Shown here one piece after another: positions 1 to 8,052 of a stretch of 64,000 bases of DNA. Source of the stretch: Danxiaibacter sp048498555 (GTDB taxonomy: Bacteria; Bacteroidota; Bacteroidia; Chitinophagales; Chitinophagaceae). The notes below the pieces were generated by a model. The model worked only from the letters and a program-made list of their open reading frames with translations, had not been told where the DNA came from and made no database searches. The stretch covers positions 310,001 through 374,000 of the forward strand of contig JBEHXT010000004.1 in the NCBI GenBank assembly GCA_048498555.1. Direction: 5' to 3'. Position numbers and translations under genes: made by a program. How positions within the stretch are numbered: position 1 is the first letter of the stretch; every line of letters begins with the position of its first letter.

Positions 1-231
1 TTACTAAGCGAAGCTCCTGGTGTTGTTCTGCAGGATGATCCTTCTCAGCAATTGTATCCAATGCCTTTATGGGCACATGAAAAAGATGAAGTGTTTGTAG
101 GAAGATTAAGAAGAGATGAGACTCAGCCAAATACTTTGAACATGTGGATCGTGAGCGACAACCTGCGTAAGGGTGCTGCTACCAACGCTGTTCAGATTGC
201 TGAATACCTGCAAGGCAAAGGCTTACTATAA
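1..231 (+). CDS. asd: Aspartate-semialdehyde dehydrogenase, C-terminal fragment
   Basis: This is the last 76 codons of a gene that begins before the window; the frame is open from base 1 to the TAA at 229-231. The translated end contains the segments PMPLWAHEKDEVFVGRLRRD and NMWIVSDNLRKGAATNAVQI, which match the C-terminal substrate-binding and dimerisation part of aspartate-semialdehyde dehydrogenase. The enzyme makes L-aspartate 4-semialdehyde from aspartyl phosphate with NADPH, feeding lysine/diaminopimelate, threonine and methionine synthesis in the cytoplasm. The active-site cysteine lies upstream and cannot be seen. A strong terminator follows 31 bases later, so this is the last gene of its transcript. 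Confidence 0.9.
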   Translation, partial: LLSEAPGVVLQDDPSQQLYPMPLWAHEKDEVFVGRLRRDETQPNTLNMWIVSDNLRKGAATNAVQIAEYLQGKGLL

Positions 232-261
232 TATTTTTGTGAGTGGAAAGAGATCTTGTGT

Positions 262-289
262 AAATGCCCGGTTAGCGCCGGGCATTTTT
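262..289 (+). terminator. Intrinsic terminator of asd
   Basis: Perfect GC-rich stem AATGCCCGG / CCGGGCATT with a short loop, followed by a T run on the plus strand. It lies directly downstream of the asd stop codon. Confidence 0.85.
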
Positions 290-534
290 GTATGCGATAT
301 ATCGATCGCAGATGCTACAGGCCACTCGACGGAACTTTTAATTTTCGTAGGCTTAACGCTATCACCTCCGATTATTTTGTCGGCAAAGGCGACATAGGCC
401 CACGCGGCTTGAAGCAGCGTGGAAGCTATGCGGAGCAAAACCTTCGCCACGCCTCGAATCATTCAACAATATTCCAGACCTCACACTTCATTATCAACAC
501 ATCGTACATCTCACATCTAACACCATACATCCGC
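290..534. other. Intergenic stretch with inverted repeats, no supported gene
   Basis: No convincing gene is seen between the asd terminator and the end of the DUF2461 gene. Short open frames exist on both strands (for example 226-462 minus) but overlap asd or DUF2461 and have no start or promoter support. Bases 400-452 contain nested inverted repeats: CCACGC (400-405) pairs with GCGTGG (417-422), and GCGTGG can also pair with CCACG around 448-452. This may be a degraded repeat element. Confidence 0.4.
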
Positions 535-1203
535 TCATCCTTCAATCCCACGATTTATAAACTTAATCATGGGTTGCAAAGCTTCGAATGCTGTTGTTAT
601 CTTTTTTACAAGCCCTTTTTCGGTGAGCTCTGCGTCAGACAAAGGCTGCATGGCGAGATAACTTTTCAGCTTGATGAATTCAATTGCAGGATTGGAATCG
701 TCATATCCTTTTGGCGGACGGCTTAAGCTTACATCACCACCCTTATACAATTCTTTATAAACGCTGGTAAACTTTTTATTGCTGATGGTCTTACTAAATT
801 CATCATAGCAATAATCTATTTCCTGCCTGACTTTTTTTAATTCATTTGGTGCAGGTATCCAAAGTCCGCCGCCAACAAAGCTTTCGCCGGGCTGGCAATG
901 AAAATAATAACCGGCATAGATGCTCTTCTTTCCACCGCGATTTATGCTCGCACCAAAATTATTTTTATATGGAGACTTGTCTTTACTAAATCGCACATCC
1001 CTGTTGATCCGGAATACACAATCCTTCGCGAGTAATGATGCCAGTTCTTCATCTTTCTTTGCATGAGTATCTATTACCTGCTGCACTATCTGTAAAAAAT
1101 CTGCCTTCGCATTGTCGTACGCTTTGCGGTTGGCATCGAACCATTCTTTTGTATTGTTCCTGTTAAGATCTTTCAGAAACTTAATCGTTGCGTTCTGTAA
1201 CAT
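535..1203 (-). CDS. DUF2461 family protein
   Basis: A 222-residue cytoplasmic protein with no signal peptide or membrane segment. It starts with ATG at 1203 and matches the DUF2461 (TIGR02453-type) family over its full length: the N-terminal LKDLNRNNTKEWFDANR block, the RINRDVRFSKDKSPYKNN block near residues 68-84, and the GYYFHCQPGESFVGGGLWIP block near residues 97-117 are its hallmarks. The biochemical role of this family is unknown. It appears to be a single-gene unit: the neighbour gldA is on the same strand 160 bases downstream and asd is convergent. The length is normal for the family. Confidence 0.9.
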   Translation of the reverse strand: MLQNATIKFLKDLNRNNTKEWFDANRKAYDNAKADFLQIVQQVIDTHAKKDEELASLLAKDCVFRINRDVRFSKDKSPYKNNFGASINRGGKKSIYAGYYFHCQPGESFVGGGLWIPAPNELKKVRQEIDYCYDEFSKTISNKKFTSVYKELYKGGDVSLSRPPKGYDDSNPAIEFIKLKSYLAMQPLSDAELTEKGLVKKITTAFEALQPMIKFINRGIEG

Positions 1204-1363
1204 TGAAACAGTTTTATTGAAGTAGAACTATATAAAATGCCACGCTAAAAGTAGCATTGTTTCTGCTATTGTTCGGGCAATGGCTGCTTGCTCTATCTGT
1301 GAATATATGTCGTGAACATAGCCATACTCCGCGATTGAAGATGACGCGATAAAAAAGCACTAC

Positions 1364-2269
1364 TTAGCCAGAAGTCAGGGAACGGAAAATATCTTCCAGG
1401 TTGTTGCCTTCTGTCTGCAATGAAACAATATTCAGATTACGCTCAATTGCCAGTTGCAATAATTGCTTGCGTGCATCTTCAGGGTTGGAAGTATATAATC
1501 GCCAGCTATTTTCATTTATCCGGCTAACACTGTTCACCGCAAAAAGACCTTCCAGCCACTTACTATCAACAAGTTCGCTAAAAGTAACAGCAACCATATC
1601 GCCCTGCTTACGCGCCTGCAGGTTGTGCAAGCTATCATTAGCTACAATTTCACCTTTATTGATGATGATAATGCGGTCACAAACAGCTTCCACTTCCTGT
1701 AGTATATGCGAAGAAAACAACACGGTTTTGTTTTTTCCCTGTTGCTTGATTACGTTCCTTATTTCAATGATTTGATTGGGATCCAGGCCGCTTGTTGGCT
1801 CATCAAGAATAAGTACTTCGGGATCATGTATTAACGCCGCGGCAAGCCCGGTGCGTTGCTTATATCCCTTAGACAGTTGCCCAATTTTTTTATTCTGCTC
1901 AACCTGCAAGCCCACCAGCTCTATTACACGCTGTACTTCTTTTGACACATCATCAAGCCCATACACACCTGCAACAAAATGCAGGTATTCTTTTACATAC
2001 ATGTCGAAGTAAAGCGGATTGGCTTCCGGCAGATAACCGGTTTTTCTTTTTGCTTTTAGCGGATCAGTGGTAACATCAATGCCGGTAACAGTTGCCGTTC
2101 CGGCATCCTGTTGCAGATAGCCGGCAATAATTTTCATTGTAGTACTTTTTCCTGCACCATTAGGGCCAAGAAAACCCACTATCTCACCTTTACGTACGGA
2201 AAACGAAATATTATTAACAGCCTTTTGCGTTCCGTATGCCTTTAGCAATTCTTTTACTTCGATTGACAT
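1364..2269 (-). CDS. gldA: ABC transporter ATP-binding protein, GldA type
   Basis: A 301-residue cytoplasmic ATPase of an ABC transporter. It has Walker A GPNGAGKST (residues 35-43), the signature LSKGYKQR (about 154-161), Walker B VLILDEP with the D-loop SGLD, and the H-loop SSHIL. The long C-terminal domain, with no second ATPase, is typical of drug/gliding-type exporters, and the sequence resembles GldA, the ATPase of the GldAFG complex associated with gliding motility and secretion in Bacteroidota. The membrane partners gldF and gldG are not adjacent, so the symbol is tentative; a related exporter ATPase is the alternative. A consensus -7 box sits 5 bases before the ATG, which suggests a leaderless transcript. 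Confidence 0.8.
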   Translation of the reverse strand: MSIEVKELLKAYGTQKAVNNISFSVRKGEIVGFLGPNGAGKSTTMKIIAGYLQQDAGTATVTGIDVTTDPLKAKRKTGYLPEANPLYFDMYVKEYLHFVAGVYGLDDVSKEVQRVIELVGLQVEQNKKIGQLSKGYKQRTGLAAALIHDPEVLILDEPTSGLDPNQIIEIRNVIKQQGKNKTVLFSSHILQEVEAVCDRIIIINKGEIVANDSLHNLQARKQGDMVAVTFSELVDSKWLEGLFAVNSVSRINENSWRLYTSNPEDARKQLLQLAIERNLNIVSLQTEGNNLEDIFRSLTSG

Positions 2270-2274
2270 AAAGC

Positions 2275-2282
2275 CAAAGATA
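2275..2282 (-). promoter_or_regulatory. Bacteroidota -7 box of gldA
   Basis: Reads TATCTTTG on the minus strand, a perfect TAnnTTTG match. It ends 5 bases before the gldA ATG (2269), leaving almost no 5' leader. Confidence 0.6.
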
Positions 2283-2329
2283 ATTATTCTGGGATTTGTT
2301 TATTGATGACGTTTGACCTATGCAAAATG

Positions 2330-2347
2330 CATGTTTATTTAAACATG
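2330..2347. promoter_or_regulatory. Palindrome upstream of gldA, possible operator
   Basis: Perfect inverted repeat CATGTTTA-TT-TAAACATG about 60 bases upstream of the gldA start. A related core (TGTTTAAACA) occurs at 12508-12519. The rest of the 2283-2537 gap holds no supported gene. Confidence 0.35.
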
Positions 2348-2537
2348 ATGCACGAGATACTTATAATCGTTACCGTAATTCGTTTTTATTAGAAAATTAT
2401 GTACTTAGCTTTTGTATTACTATTAAACATCGTTGCCACGCTCGCTTGTACTGTTTGTACTTTATTAGGCAATGTGCAAATAGCCGAACTAAATTCAGTA
2501 ACAATTAATAGTCCTGGGCTTGCCTCAAAGAACACAT

Positions 2538-3572
2538 TTATTCCGCCATTTGGCTCAGGCAGTAAAAAGCAGCGCCGATCAGGGCAGTTTTATCATTCAT
2601 GATAATATTTACCGGAACATCTTTCAGCATATCCTGTAAACGGTCGCAGTCAAGAAAATGTTGGACGAAAGAAGAAGATTGTAGTAGTGGTTTTATTTTG
2701 GGTGGAATACCTCCTCCTAAATAAATTCCACCAGTGGCCTTCATTTTTAGCACCATGTTGGAGCATTCCCGTGCAAGGTATTTTATAAACAGCTCCATAG
2801 TTTCGGCAGCAATGGGAGAATTTCCGGCAATTGCAGCTTCGCTGATAGCGGCAGATTCATCTTCTTTTTTGAACGCATCGCTCAGCCACTGCTCTTCTTT
2901 ATACTTTCCGGATTCTTTTAAAAAAGTATATATGGAAGTTATTCCCGGGCCGGACACCAACCGTTCCCAGCTAACTATTCCAAACTTTGTTGTAAGGTAA
3001 TTGAGCAATTCAACGTCAAGCGCAATGCGTGGTGAAAAATCGCAATGCCCTCCTTCGGTTGCAAAAGGGTGAAAATATTTGCCGTCCCAATAAAGCCCCG
3101 CTTCGCCAAGGCCAGTGCCGGGAGCCACGATTGCCGCGTTGCCTCTTATACCAGCATTGCCTTTGTAGATGTTGCAAATATCATCCGCTTCCAGGCATGC
3201 CAGGCCGTATGCATTTGCCTCAAGGTCGTTAATTAATAACACATCTTTAAGACCTGTTGCCTGTGCTATTTCTTCGGCAGTTAATATCCATGAAATATTC
3301 ACCAAATCAGCCCTGTTGTTAATCACAGGGCCAGCAACACCGGCGCAAAGGCAGTGCGGTTTTATGTCGCGGCCAACTTCTCCAAGAAATTCACAGGCTA
3401 TTTGCGTAAACGATGAATAGTTTTTTGTGTGATACTGCTTAGCATTCAGTTGCTTCATCTTTCCTTCAGCAAACTGATAAGTGGCCATATTTACTTTAGT
3501 ACCGCCAACATCCGCAGCTAAAACTGTTGCATTTGCTTTTGGTAAACGATCGCTGAAAATTAATGGTAACAA
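2538..3572 (-). CDS. glk: Glucokinase (Glk family)
   Basis: A 344-residue sugar kinase that phosphorylates glucose with ATP to glucose 6-phosphate in the cytoplasm, the entry step of glycolysis. Visible features are the phosphate-binding loop AADVGGTK near residues 19-26, the sugar-binding LLINDLEANAYGL block (the Asp of NDLEA is the expected catalytic base), the adenosine loop VAPGTGLGEAGL, and ATEGGHCDF. These place it in the Glk (PF02685) family rather than the ROK group. The only usable start in frame is TTG at 3572 (or ATT two codons upstream), since a stop lies just before; no ATG is available. It is on the same strand as the upstream E1 gene, with a 91-base gap. Confidence 0.88.
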   Translation of the reverse strand: MLPLIFSDRLPKANATVLAADVGGTKVNMATYQFAEGKMKQLNAKQYHTKNYSSFTQIACEFLGEVGRDIKPHCLCAGVAGPVINNRADLVNISWILTAEEIAQATGLKDVLLINDLEANAYGLACLEADDICNIYKGNAGIRGNAAIVAPGTGLGEAGLYWDGKYFHPFATEGGHCDFSPRIALDVELLNYLTTKFGIVSWERLVSGPGITSIYTFLKESGKYKEEQWLSDAFKKEDESAAISEAAIAGNSPIAAETMELFIKYLARECSNMVLKMKATGGIYLGGGIPPKIKPLLQSSSFVQHFLDCDRLQDMLKDVPVNIIMNDKTALIGAAFYCLSQMAE

Positions 3573-3663
3573 GGTAATAGCGTTTTAAAATAATTGCAAT
3601 TCAATCTAACATAGCAAAGATGCCGCCAGCTATTTTACATAGGCCGCTATCGATCGCTGGTTT

Positions 3664-5658
3664 TTAATACTGCAATAGCTTTTTTATGCATTCATCCAAT
3701 CGCGCCTTTGCCAAAAAATTCTTTTCAAGTTCCAAACTAAAAGGAACAGGCGTATCGAGGCTTGCACAACGTATAACAGGCGCATCAAGCATTTCAAAAC
3801 AATGTTCGCTTATCCACGCACTTATTTCTCCGCCTATGCCACCGGTCAGCGTATCTTCATGTAAAACGAGCACTTTACCTGTTCTTGCAACAGAAGCCCT
3901 GATGCTGTCATAGTCCAGTGGCGCTAATGTTCTCAGGTCAAGTATATCCAATGATATGTTTTTATGTTGATTCGTATACTCCAGCGCCCAATGAACACCG
4001 AGGCCGTAAGTGATAATACTTATTTCATTTCCTTTTTGTACAATCCTCGCTTTGCCAATTTCAGTTTCATAATATGTTTCAGGAACTTTATCACTAACGC
4101 TTCTATACAAAGCCTTATGTTCAAAATAAAGAACCGGGTTGGGATCATTAATGGCAGCAATTAATAATCCTTTTGCATCGGCCGCCGTTGAAGGATACAC
4201 AACTTTTAAGCCCGGCACATGTGTAAACCAGGCCTCATTACTCTGAGAATGAAAAGGGCCGCCTCCTACGCCTGCGCCAGTTGGCAAACGAATAACAACA
4301 TCCGCATTTTGTCCCCAGCGATAATGGATCTTTGCAAGATTATTTACTATCTGATTAAACCCAACACTAACAAAATCTGCAAACTGCATTTCTACAACAC
4401 TTTTGTACTGCTGCAGGCTTAGGCCAAGCGCTGTTCCTACTATTGCACTTTCACACAGTGGCGTGTTGCGGACCCTTGCTTTACCAAATTCATCAACAAA
4501 GCCTTCCGTAACTTTAAAAGCGCCTCCATACTCTGCAATATCCTGCCCCATCAATATAAGGTTAGGATGCTTACGCATAGATTGATGCAGCGCCTCCTTA
4601 ATAGCATCTATGAAACGCCTTGTAACTGTATCGCTTCGTTTTTCAAAAACATCAATTACCGGAACATCAGTATCTTTTAAATCAGGCGCATACACGTCTC
4701 TCAGTTCTTCATCGGTGTTTGCAACCATTGGGCCTTCGTCAAAAGCAATTGCAAGCTCATGTTCAATCGTTTCCTTAATGGTGCTTCTAATATTATTGAT
4801 CTCTTCTTGGCTTAAAATGCCCTGCAACAAAAACTGTTCATAGTTATTGACAGGATCTTTTTCAGACCACGTTTCGAAGAGTTCGGAAGGTACATATTTT
4901 GTTCCGCTGGCTTCCTCATGGCCGCGCATCCTGAATGTCATACACTCAACGAGATATGGCTTTTGCTCGCGTATGCAATAGTCCCTCACACCCCTAATCG
5001 TATCGATTACTGTCAGAATATTGTTGCCATCGATCTGCACCCCTTCAATTCCGTAGCCTTTGGCTCTGTCAACAAGCGCTTCACATTTATATTGTTCGTT
5101 AACCGGAGTGCTTAATCCGTAGCCGTTGTTTTCAATAACGAAAATTACAGGCAGGTTCCACACGGCGGCTACATTCAACGCTTCGTGAAAATCCCCTTCG
5201 CTCGTTCCACCATCTCCGGTAAAGGCAAGCGAAACACTTTGTTGGCCTGATAGCTTGTGTGCAAGTGCGGTGCCGTTAGCAATGGTAAGTTGCGGGCCCA
5301 GGTGCGAGATCATTCCGCAGATATGATGCTCAGGCGCCCCAAAATGGAAACTACGCTCCCTTCCTTTGCTGTAGCTATTTTTACTCCCCTGCCATTGCAT
5401 AAAGAGCTTATGCAGCACCATCTGGCGCGTGGTAAAAACACCAAGGTTCCTGTGCAGCGGCATAATCCATTCATTGTCGTGCAAAGCATAGGCGCAACCA
5501 ACCGCAATCGCTTCCTGGCCAATGCCACTAAACCACTTGCTTATTTTTCCCTGCCGCAACAACAGGAGCATTTTTTCTTCTATTAGCCTTGGCAGCAAAA
5601 GTTTGCGGTAAATATCTATTAGCGTTTCATCCGAAAATAAACCCCTCGAAAAATCCAT
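3664..5658 (-). CDS. 2-oxo acid dehydrogenase E1, fused alpha and beta subunits
   Basis: A 664-residue single-chain E1 of a pyruvate or branched-chain 2-oxo acid dehydrogenase complex, which decarboxylates the 2-oxo acid with thiamine diphosphate and passes the acyl group to lipoyl-E2. The N-terminal half (about 1-340) is the alpha subunit with the ThDP/Mg motif GDGGTSEG (148-155) ending in NN (177-178). The C-terminal half (about 355-664) is the beta subunit, with the GQDIAEYGGAFKVTEG and RNTPLCE blocks and VLHEDTLTGGIG near the end. I chose ATG 5658 because the family begins here; the upstream 12 residues look non-coding. No E2 or E3 gene is nearby, so the substrate cannot be read from context. 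Fused E1 chains are common in Bacteroidota. Confidence 0.88.
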   Translation of the reverse strand: MDFSRGLFSDETLIDIYRKLLLPRLIEEKMLLLLRQGKISKWFSGIGQEAIAVGCAYALHDNEWIMPLHRNLGVFTTRQMVLHKLFMQWQGSKNSYSKGRERSFHFGAPEHHICGMISHLGPQLTIANGTALAHKLSGQQSVSLAFTGDGGTSEGDFHEALNVAAVWNLPVIFVIENNGYGLSTPVNEQYKCEALVDRAKGYGIEGVQIDGNNILTVIDTIRGVRDYCIREQKPYLVECMTFRMRGHEEASGTKYVPSELFETWSEKDPVNNYEQFLLQGILSQEEINNIRSTIKETIEHELAIAFDEGPMVANTDEELRDVYAPDLKDTDVPVIDVFEKRSDTVTRRFIDAIKEALHQSMRKHPNLILMGQDIAEYGGAFKVTEGFVDEFGKARVRNTPLCESAIVGTALGLSLQQYKSVVEMQFADFVSVGFNQIVNNLAKIHYRWGQNADVVIRLPTGAGVGGGPFHSQSNEAWFTHVPGLKVVYPSTAADAKGLLIAAINDPNPVLYFEHKALYRSVSDKVPETYYETEIGKARIVQKGNEISIITYGLGVHWALEYTNQHKNISLDILDLRTLAPLDYDSIRASVARTGKVLVLHEDTLTGGIGGEISAWISEHCFEMLDAPVIRCASLDTPVPFSLELEKNFLAKARLDECIKKLLQY

Positions 5659-5757
5659 AACAAATGTTGAATATTGAAAGGTAAGGAAAAGCAACTATCA
5701 AAGAAAATCCTTCAAATTGCGGTTGCAAATCTTGTGTTTTTACTATAAGCAAATACA

Positions 5758-5765
5758 TATATTTG
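5758..5765 (+). promoter_or_regulatory. Predicted -7 box for the microprotein-SPFH operon
   Basis: TATATTTG, a perfect TAnnTTTG match 20 bases upstream of the ATG at 5786. An upstream TTG lies at 5732-5734, a long (23-base) spacing, so the -33 element is uncertain. Confidence 0.5.
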
Positions 5766-5785
5766 GTTGACAAATTATTCAGCTC

Positions 5786-5962
5786 ATGAAGGCCCTGGTG
5801 AATGCATTGCGCATTGTCTTATTTATCGTACTATCAACCGTAAACTTCGAGTACCTCATAAACAGGCAATCGTCCACATTGTTATTCTTACTCTCCATCG
5901 TTCTTGAAATTGTGCTGTTTTATTTCCTGATTTTCAAATTAATAAAGCAATACTTTTTATGA
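5786..5962 (+). CDS. Small two-helix membrane protein, overlaps SPFH gene
   Basis: A 58-residue open frame from ATG 5786 to TGA 5962, below the usual gene-calling length. It encodes two hydrophobic segments (about residues 8-19 and 31-50) separated by a short polar turn (NFEYLINRQSST), and ends with a basic/aromatic tail (KLIKQYF). The stop codon overlaps the start of the downstream prohibitin-like gene as ATGA, the classic arrangement for translational coupling, and a consensus -7 box lies just upstream. I do not recognise the family. SPFH proteins often act with small membrane partners, so a shared complex is a reasonable inference but unproven. Confidence 0.6.
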   Translation: MKALVNALRIVLFIVLSTVNFEYLINRQSSTLLFLLSIVLEIVLFYFLIFKLIKQYFL

Positions 5963-6888
5963 TTTCCGTTTTCTTCTTTTTATTGTTTGCCGGAATAGCT
6001 GTTGCCTATGCATTGAAAAAAAATGCGTCCGCAAGTGCCGGTAATACTTTTTTAGGAACCCGTTTATTTAAGGCAATTGGAATAGCCGCGCTTGGGTTGC
6101 TAATTGCGTTGATTCAGCCTTTTGTATTAGAAAGAGTTGATGCCGGGCACGTGGGCATTAAGGTTAACCTCACAGGCGACAATCGCGGCGTGAGCAAATT
6201 TGAATACAAAACGGGATGGGTTGTTTACAATACCTGGGTGAGCAAACTGTATGAGTTTCCAACCTTTCAGCAGCACATTGATTATCCCGAACAACAGGTT
6301 ATTACAAAGGGTGGTTTTAGTGCTACCATTAAGCCTTCTTTTAACTATGCGCTTAAGCCGGGCGAAGTTGGCGATATGTTCCAAAACCTGCGCCTTGACG
6401 TAAGAAGCATTGAGCAACAATGGTTACAAACGGCTATCGTAGGTACCGTTAATGATGTTGCAAACAAATGGGCAGTTGACGATATTTTTAACCAGCGCGA
6501 AAAATTTGAAAGCGACATCGTTACAGAAGCCAATCACAGGGTTGCCAAATGGTTCACCATTTCTCAACTTAGAACGAACATTACACCACCACAAGCGTTG
6601 CAGCAATCTATTGAAGCAAAAACAAAAGCTATACAGGAAGTTCAGGTGGCAGAAAACCAGCGCCTTGTTGCTATTGCCGAGGGCGAGAGAAAAGTGGCGC
6701 AGGCTCGGGCTGATAGTGCGGCACAGGTAATTCAGGCAGCGGGTGAAGCAGAAGCCATCCGCAGAAAACAGGTTTCTTTAAGCGCCAATTATATTGAATA
6801 CATGAAAATTCAAAAGTGGGATGGCAAGTTGCCGCAAGTTCAGAGTGGTAATGGAGGTGTATTATTACAAATGCCAAAGCAGGAGTAA
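5959..6888 (+). CDS. SPFH / prohibitin-like membrane protein
   Basis: A 309-residue protein with two N-terminal hydrophobic segments (about residues 1-18 and 36-54), then a Band 7/SPFH domain (about 60-230: VDAGHVGIKVNLTGDNRG, KPSFNYALKPGEVGDMFQN) and an Ala/Glu-rich coiled coil (VAENQRLVAIAEGERKVAQAR, about 235-280). Prohibitin-type proteins form large membrane-anchored rings that organise membrane microdomains and modulate FtsH-type proteolysis. The ATG overlaps the stop of the 58-residue gene by four bases, so the two are co-expressed. The length and order of parts are normal for bacterial prohibitins. Confidence 0.88.
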   Translation: MISVFFFLLFAGIAVAYALKKNASASAGNTFLGTRLFKAIGIAALGLLIALIQPFVLERVDAGHVGIKVNLTGDNRGVSKFEYKTGWVVYNTWVSKLYEFPTFQQHIDYPEQQVITKGGFSATIKPSFNYALKPGEVGDMFQNLRLDVRSIEQQWLQTAIVGTVNDVANKWAVDDIFNQREKFESDIVTEANHRVAKWFTISQLRTNITPPQALQQSIEAKTKAIQEVQVAENQRLVAIAEGERKVAQARADSAAQVIQAAGEAEAIRRKQVSLSANYIEYMKIQKWDGKLPQVQSGNGGVLLQMPKQE

Positions 6889-6899
6889 TCGAATAAAAA

Positions 6900-6933
6900 A
6901 TCCCGCTTCATTCTCTGTTTGATGAAGCGGGAT
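6900..6933 (-). terminator. Shared terminator between convergent genes
   Basis: A perfect 12-bp stem ATCCCGCTTCAT / ATGAAGCGGGAT with a 10-base loop. On the minus strand it is followed by a T run (complement of AAAAAA at 6895-6900), so it should end the 6962-7663 transcript; it may also stop the SPFH operon. Confidence 0.75.
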
Positions 6934-6961
6934 TGAATCTATTGATATTAAATTGTTTCAA

Positions 6962-7663
6962 TTATTCCACCCTGCTCCACTCTTCTTTAACTTTATCTCC
7001 TTTTGAGCTTTGGCCGCTGTGCTCCCACTTTGCGCCATCTACTTTCGCATCAAAAGTCAGGCTCATTCCAACTCTTGAGCTATCGCGTGAGAAGAACTCG
7101 ATCGTCTCCGTGTATTTGCCATCTTTCAGTGTGTAGGTGCCACCGCCGGTGCCTAAAAATTCCTTTGTTGATGTGTTCATGGCAATCCACTGAAAGCGAG
7201 TGCCGGAAAGGACTTTAATTGTTTTCCTGGGCCCTTCTTCAATTACCTGCATAGAGCCATTGTTATCTCTCGCACTGATGCGCCAGGCGCCTGCTAATAT
7301 TTCATTACCTCCGTCAACATTGGTAAATGTTACATCGCTACCATTGAAATTTACAGTAAGCTCAGTGTTGTCTGCTGAAAAACTGTTTGTTTCAGTTTTG
7401 CCGACTTTAGACTGATCAAGCGAATTGAATTGTATGAAGGATGCGCTGCTACTTCCGCTAACTGTATATGTTCCTCCCCAAGAAGAGATAAATTTTTTAT
7501 TGTCTTTGTCAAAGACTGTGTAAGTAAAATAGCCAGGCGTTAACAAAAGAACATGTTCGGTGGATCCGTCTTTTTTTACCCAGGCGCTGTACTCCTGTGC
7601 AAAAAGTTTACCGGTAAAGCAAAAGCAAATAATAAGAAATAATGTGGAGGTAAATTTCTTCAT
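6962..7663 (-). CDS. Secreted lipocalin-like beta-sheet protein of unknown function
   Basis: A 233-residue protein with a clear Sec signal peptide (residues 1-22, cleavage after KLFA), so it is exported to the periplasm or beyond. The rest is rich in Thr, Ser, Gly and aromatic residues and consists of two similar halves with a repeated pattern: WGGTYTVSG...FIQFNSLDQSKVG in the first and GGGTYTLKDGKYTETIEFFSRDSSRVG in the second. This suggests a duplicated small beta-barrel, as in lipocalin-like domains. There is no catalytic motif I recognise. It is a single-gene unit ending in the hairpin at 6900-6933. Confidence 0.6.
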   Translation of the reverse strand: MKKFTSTLFLIICFCFTGKLFAQEYSAWVKKDGSTEHVLLLTPGYFTYTVFDKDNKKFISSWGGTYTVSGSSSASFIQFNSLDQSKVGKTETNSFSADNTELTVNFNGSDVTFTNVDGGNEILAGAWRISARDNNGSMQVIEEGPRKTIKVLSGTRFQWIAMNTSTKEFLGTGGGTYTLKDGKYTETIEFFSRDSSRVGMSLTFDAKVDGAKWEHSGQSSKGDKVKEEWSRVE

Positions 7664-7947
7664 ACAACAAGTTTTTTTGGTGATTCTTAAAGTTCAGGAA
7701 TTATAGTGAACAAAGCAAGTTAATTGAATGAATAGCTTAGCGCCTAAAGCGCAAAGCTTAAAACCACAAATTGACACGCAATCAGATGAACAGTTTCAAT
7801 CAGACGGTAAATTAGAGAACGGAATAAATTTGCGAATGATAGCACTAGGGTAGTTGCTGCTGCTATTGAAGCTATACTTACCAATGTCAATAATATAATT
7901 CGCCTAACATTGTTTTTAGGTTTCGGGGGCGAGGGTTATACAGAAAC
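7664..7947. other. Intergenic stretch, no gene seen
   Basis: No open frame of coding quality. At 7741-7764 it contains a short degenerate repeat (CCTAAAGCGCAAAGC), related to the repeat at 25078-25110. Confidence 0.4.
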
Positions 7948-7992
7948 TAAAAAAGGCAAGCAGGTTAACAAAATCAACCTACCATGCCTTTA
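7948..7992 (-). terminator. Terminator of the TPR gene
   Basis: An imperfect stem (AAAGGCA 7952-7958 with TGCCTTT 7985-7991; inner AGGTT with AACCT), followed on the minus strand by a T tract. It lies about 60 bases beyond the stop at 8053. Confidence 0.6.
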
Positions 7993-8052
7993 TATTTTAA
8001 AGAGAATGTACCCTATTAAGGGAACACACTGTGTAATTTCTTTCAGTGCCTT

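Noticed and set aside
256..726. A 156-codon plus-strand frame downstream of asd
   Set aside because: It overlaps the DUF2461 coding region and the asd terminator, and the composition looks random.
2399..2602. A 67-codon plus-strand frame between gldA and glk
   Set aside because: It runs into the glk coding region antisense, and its hydrophobic start is only weakly protein-like; no promoter is seen.
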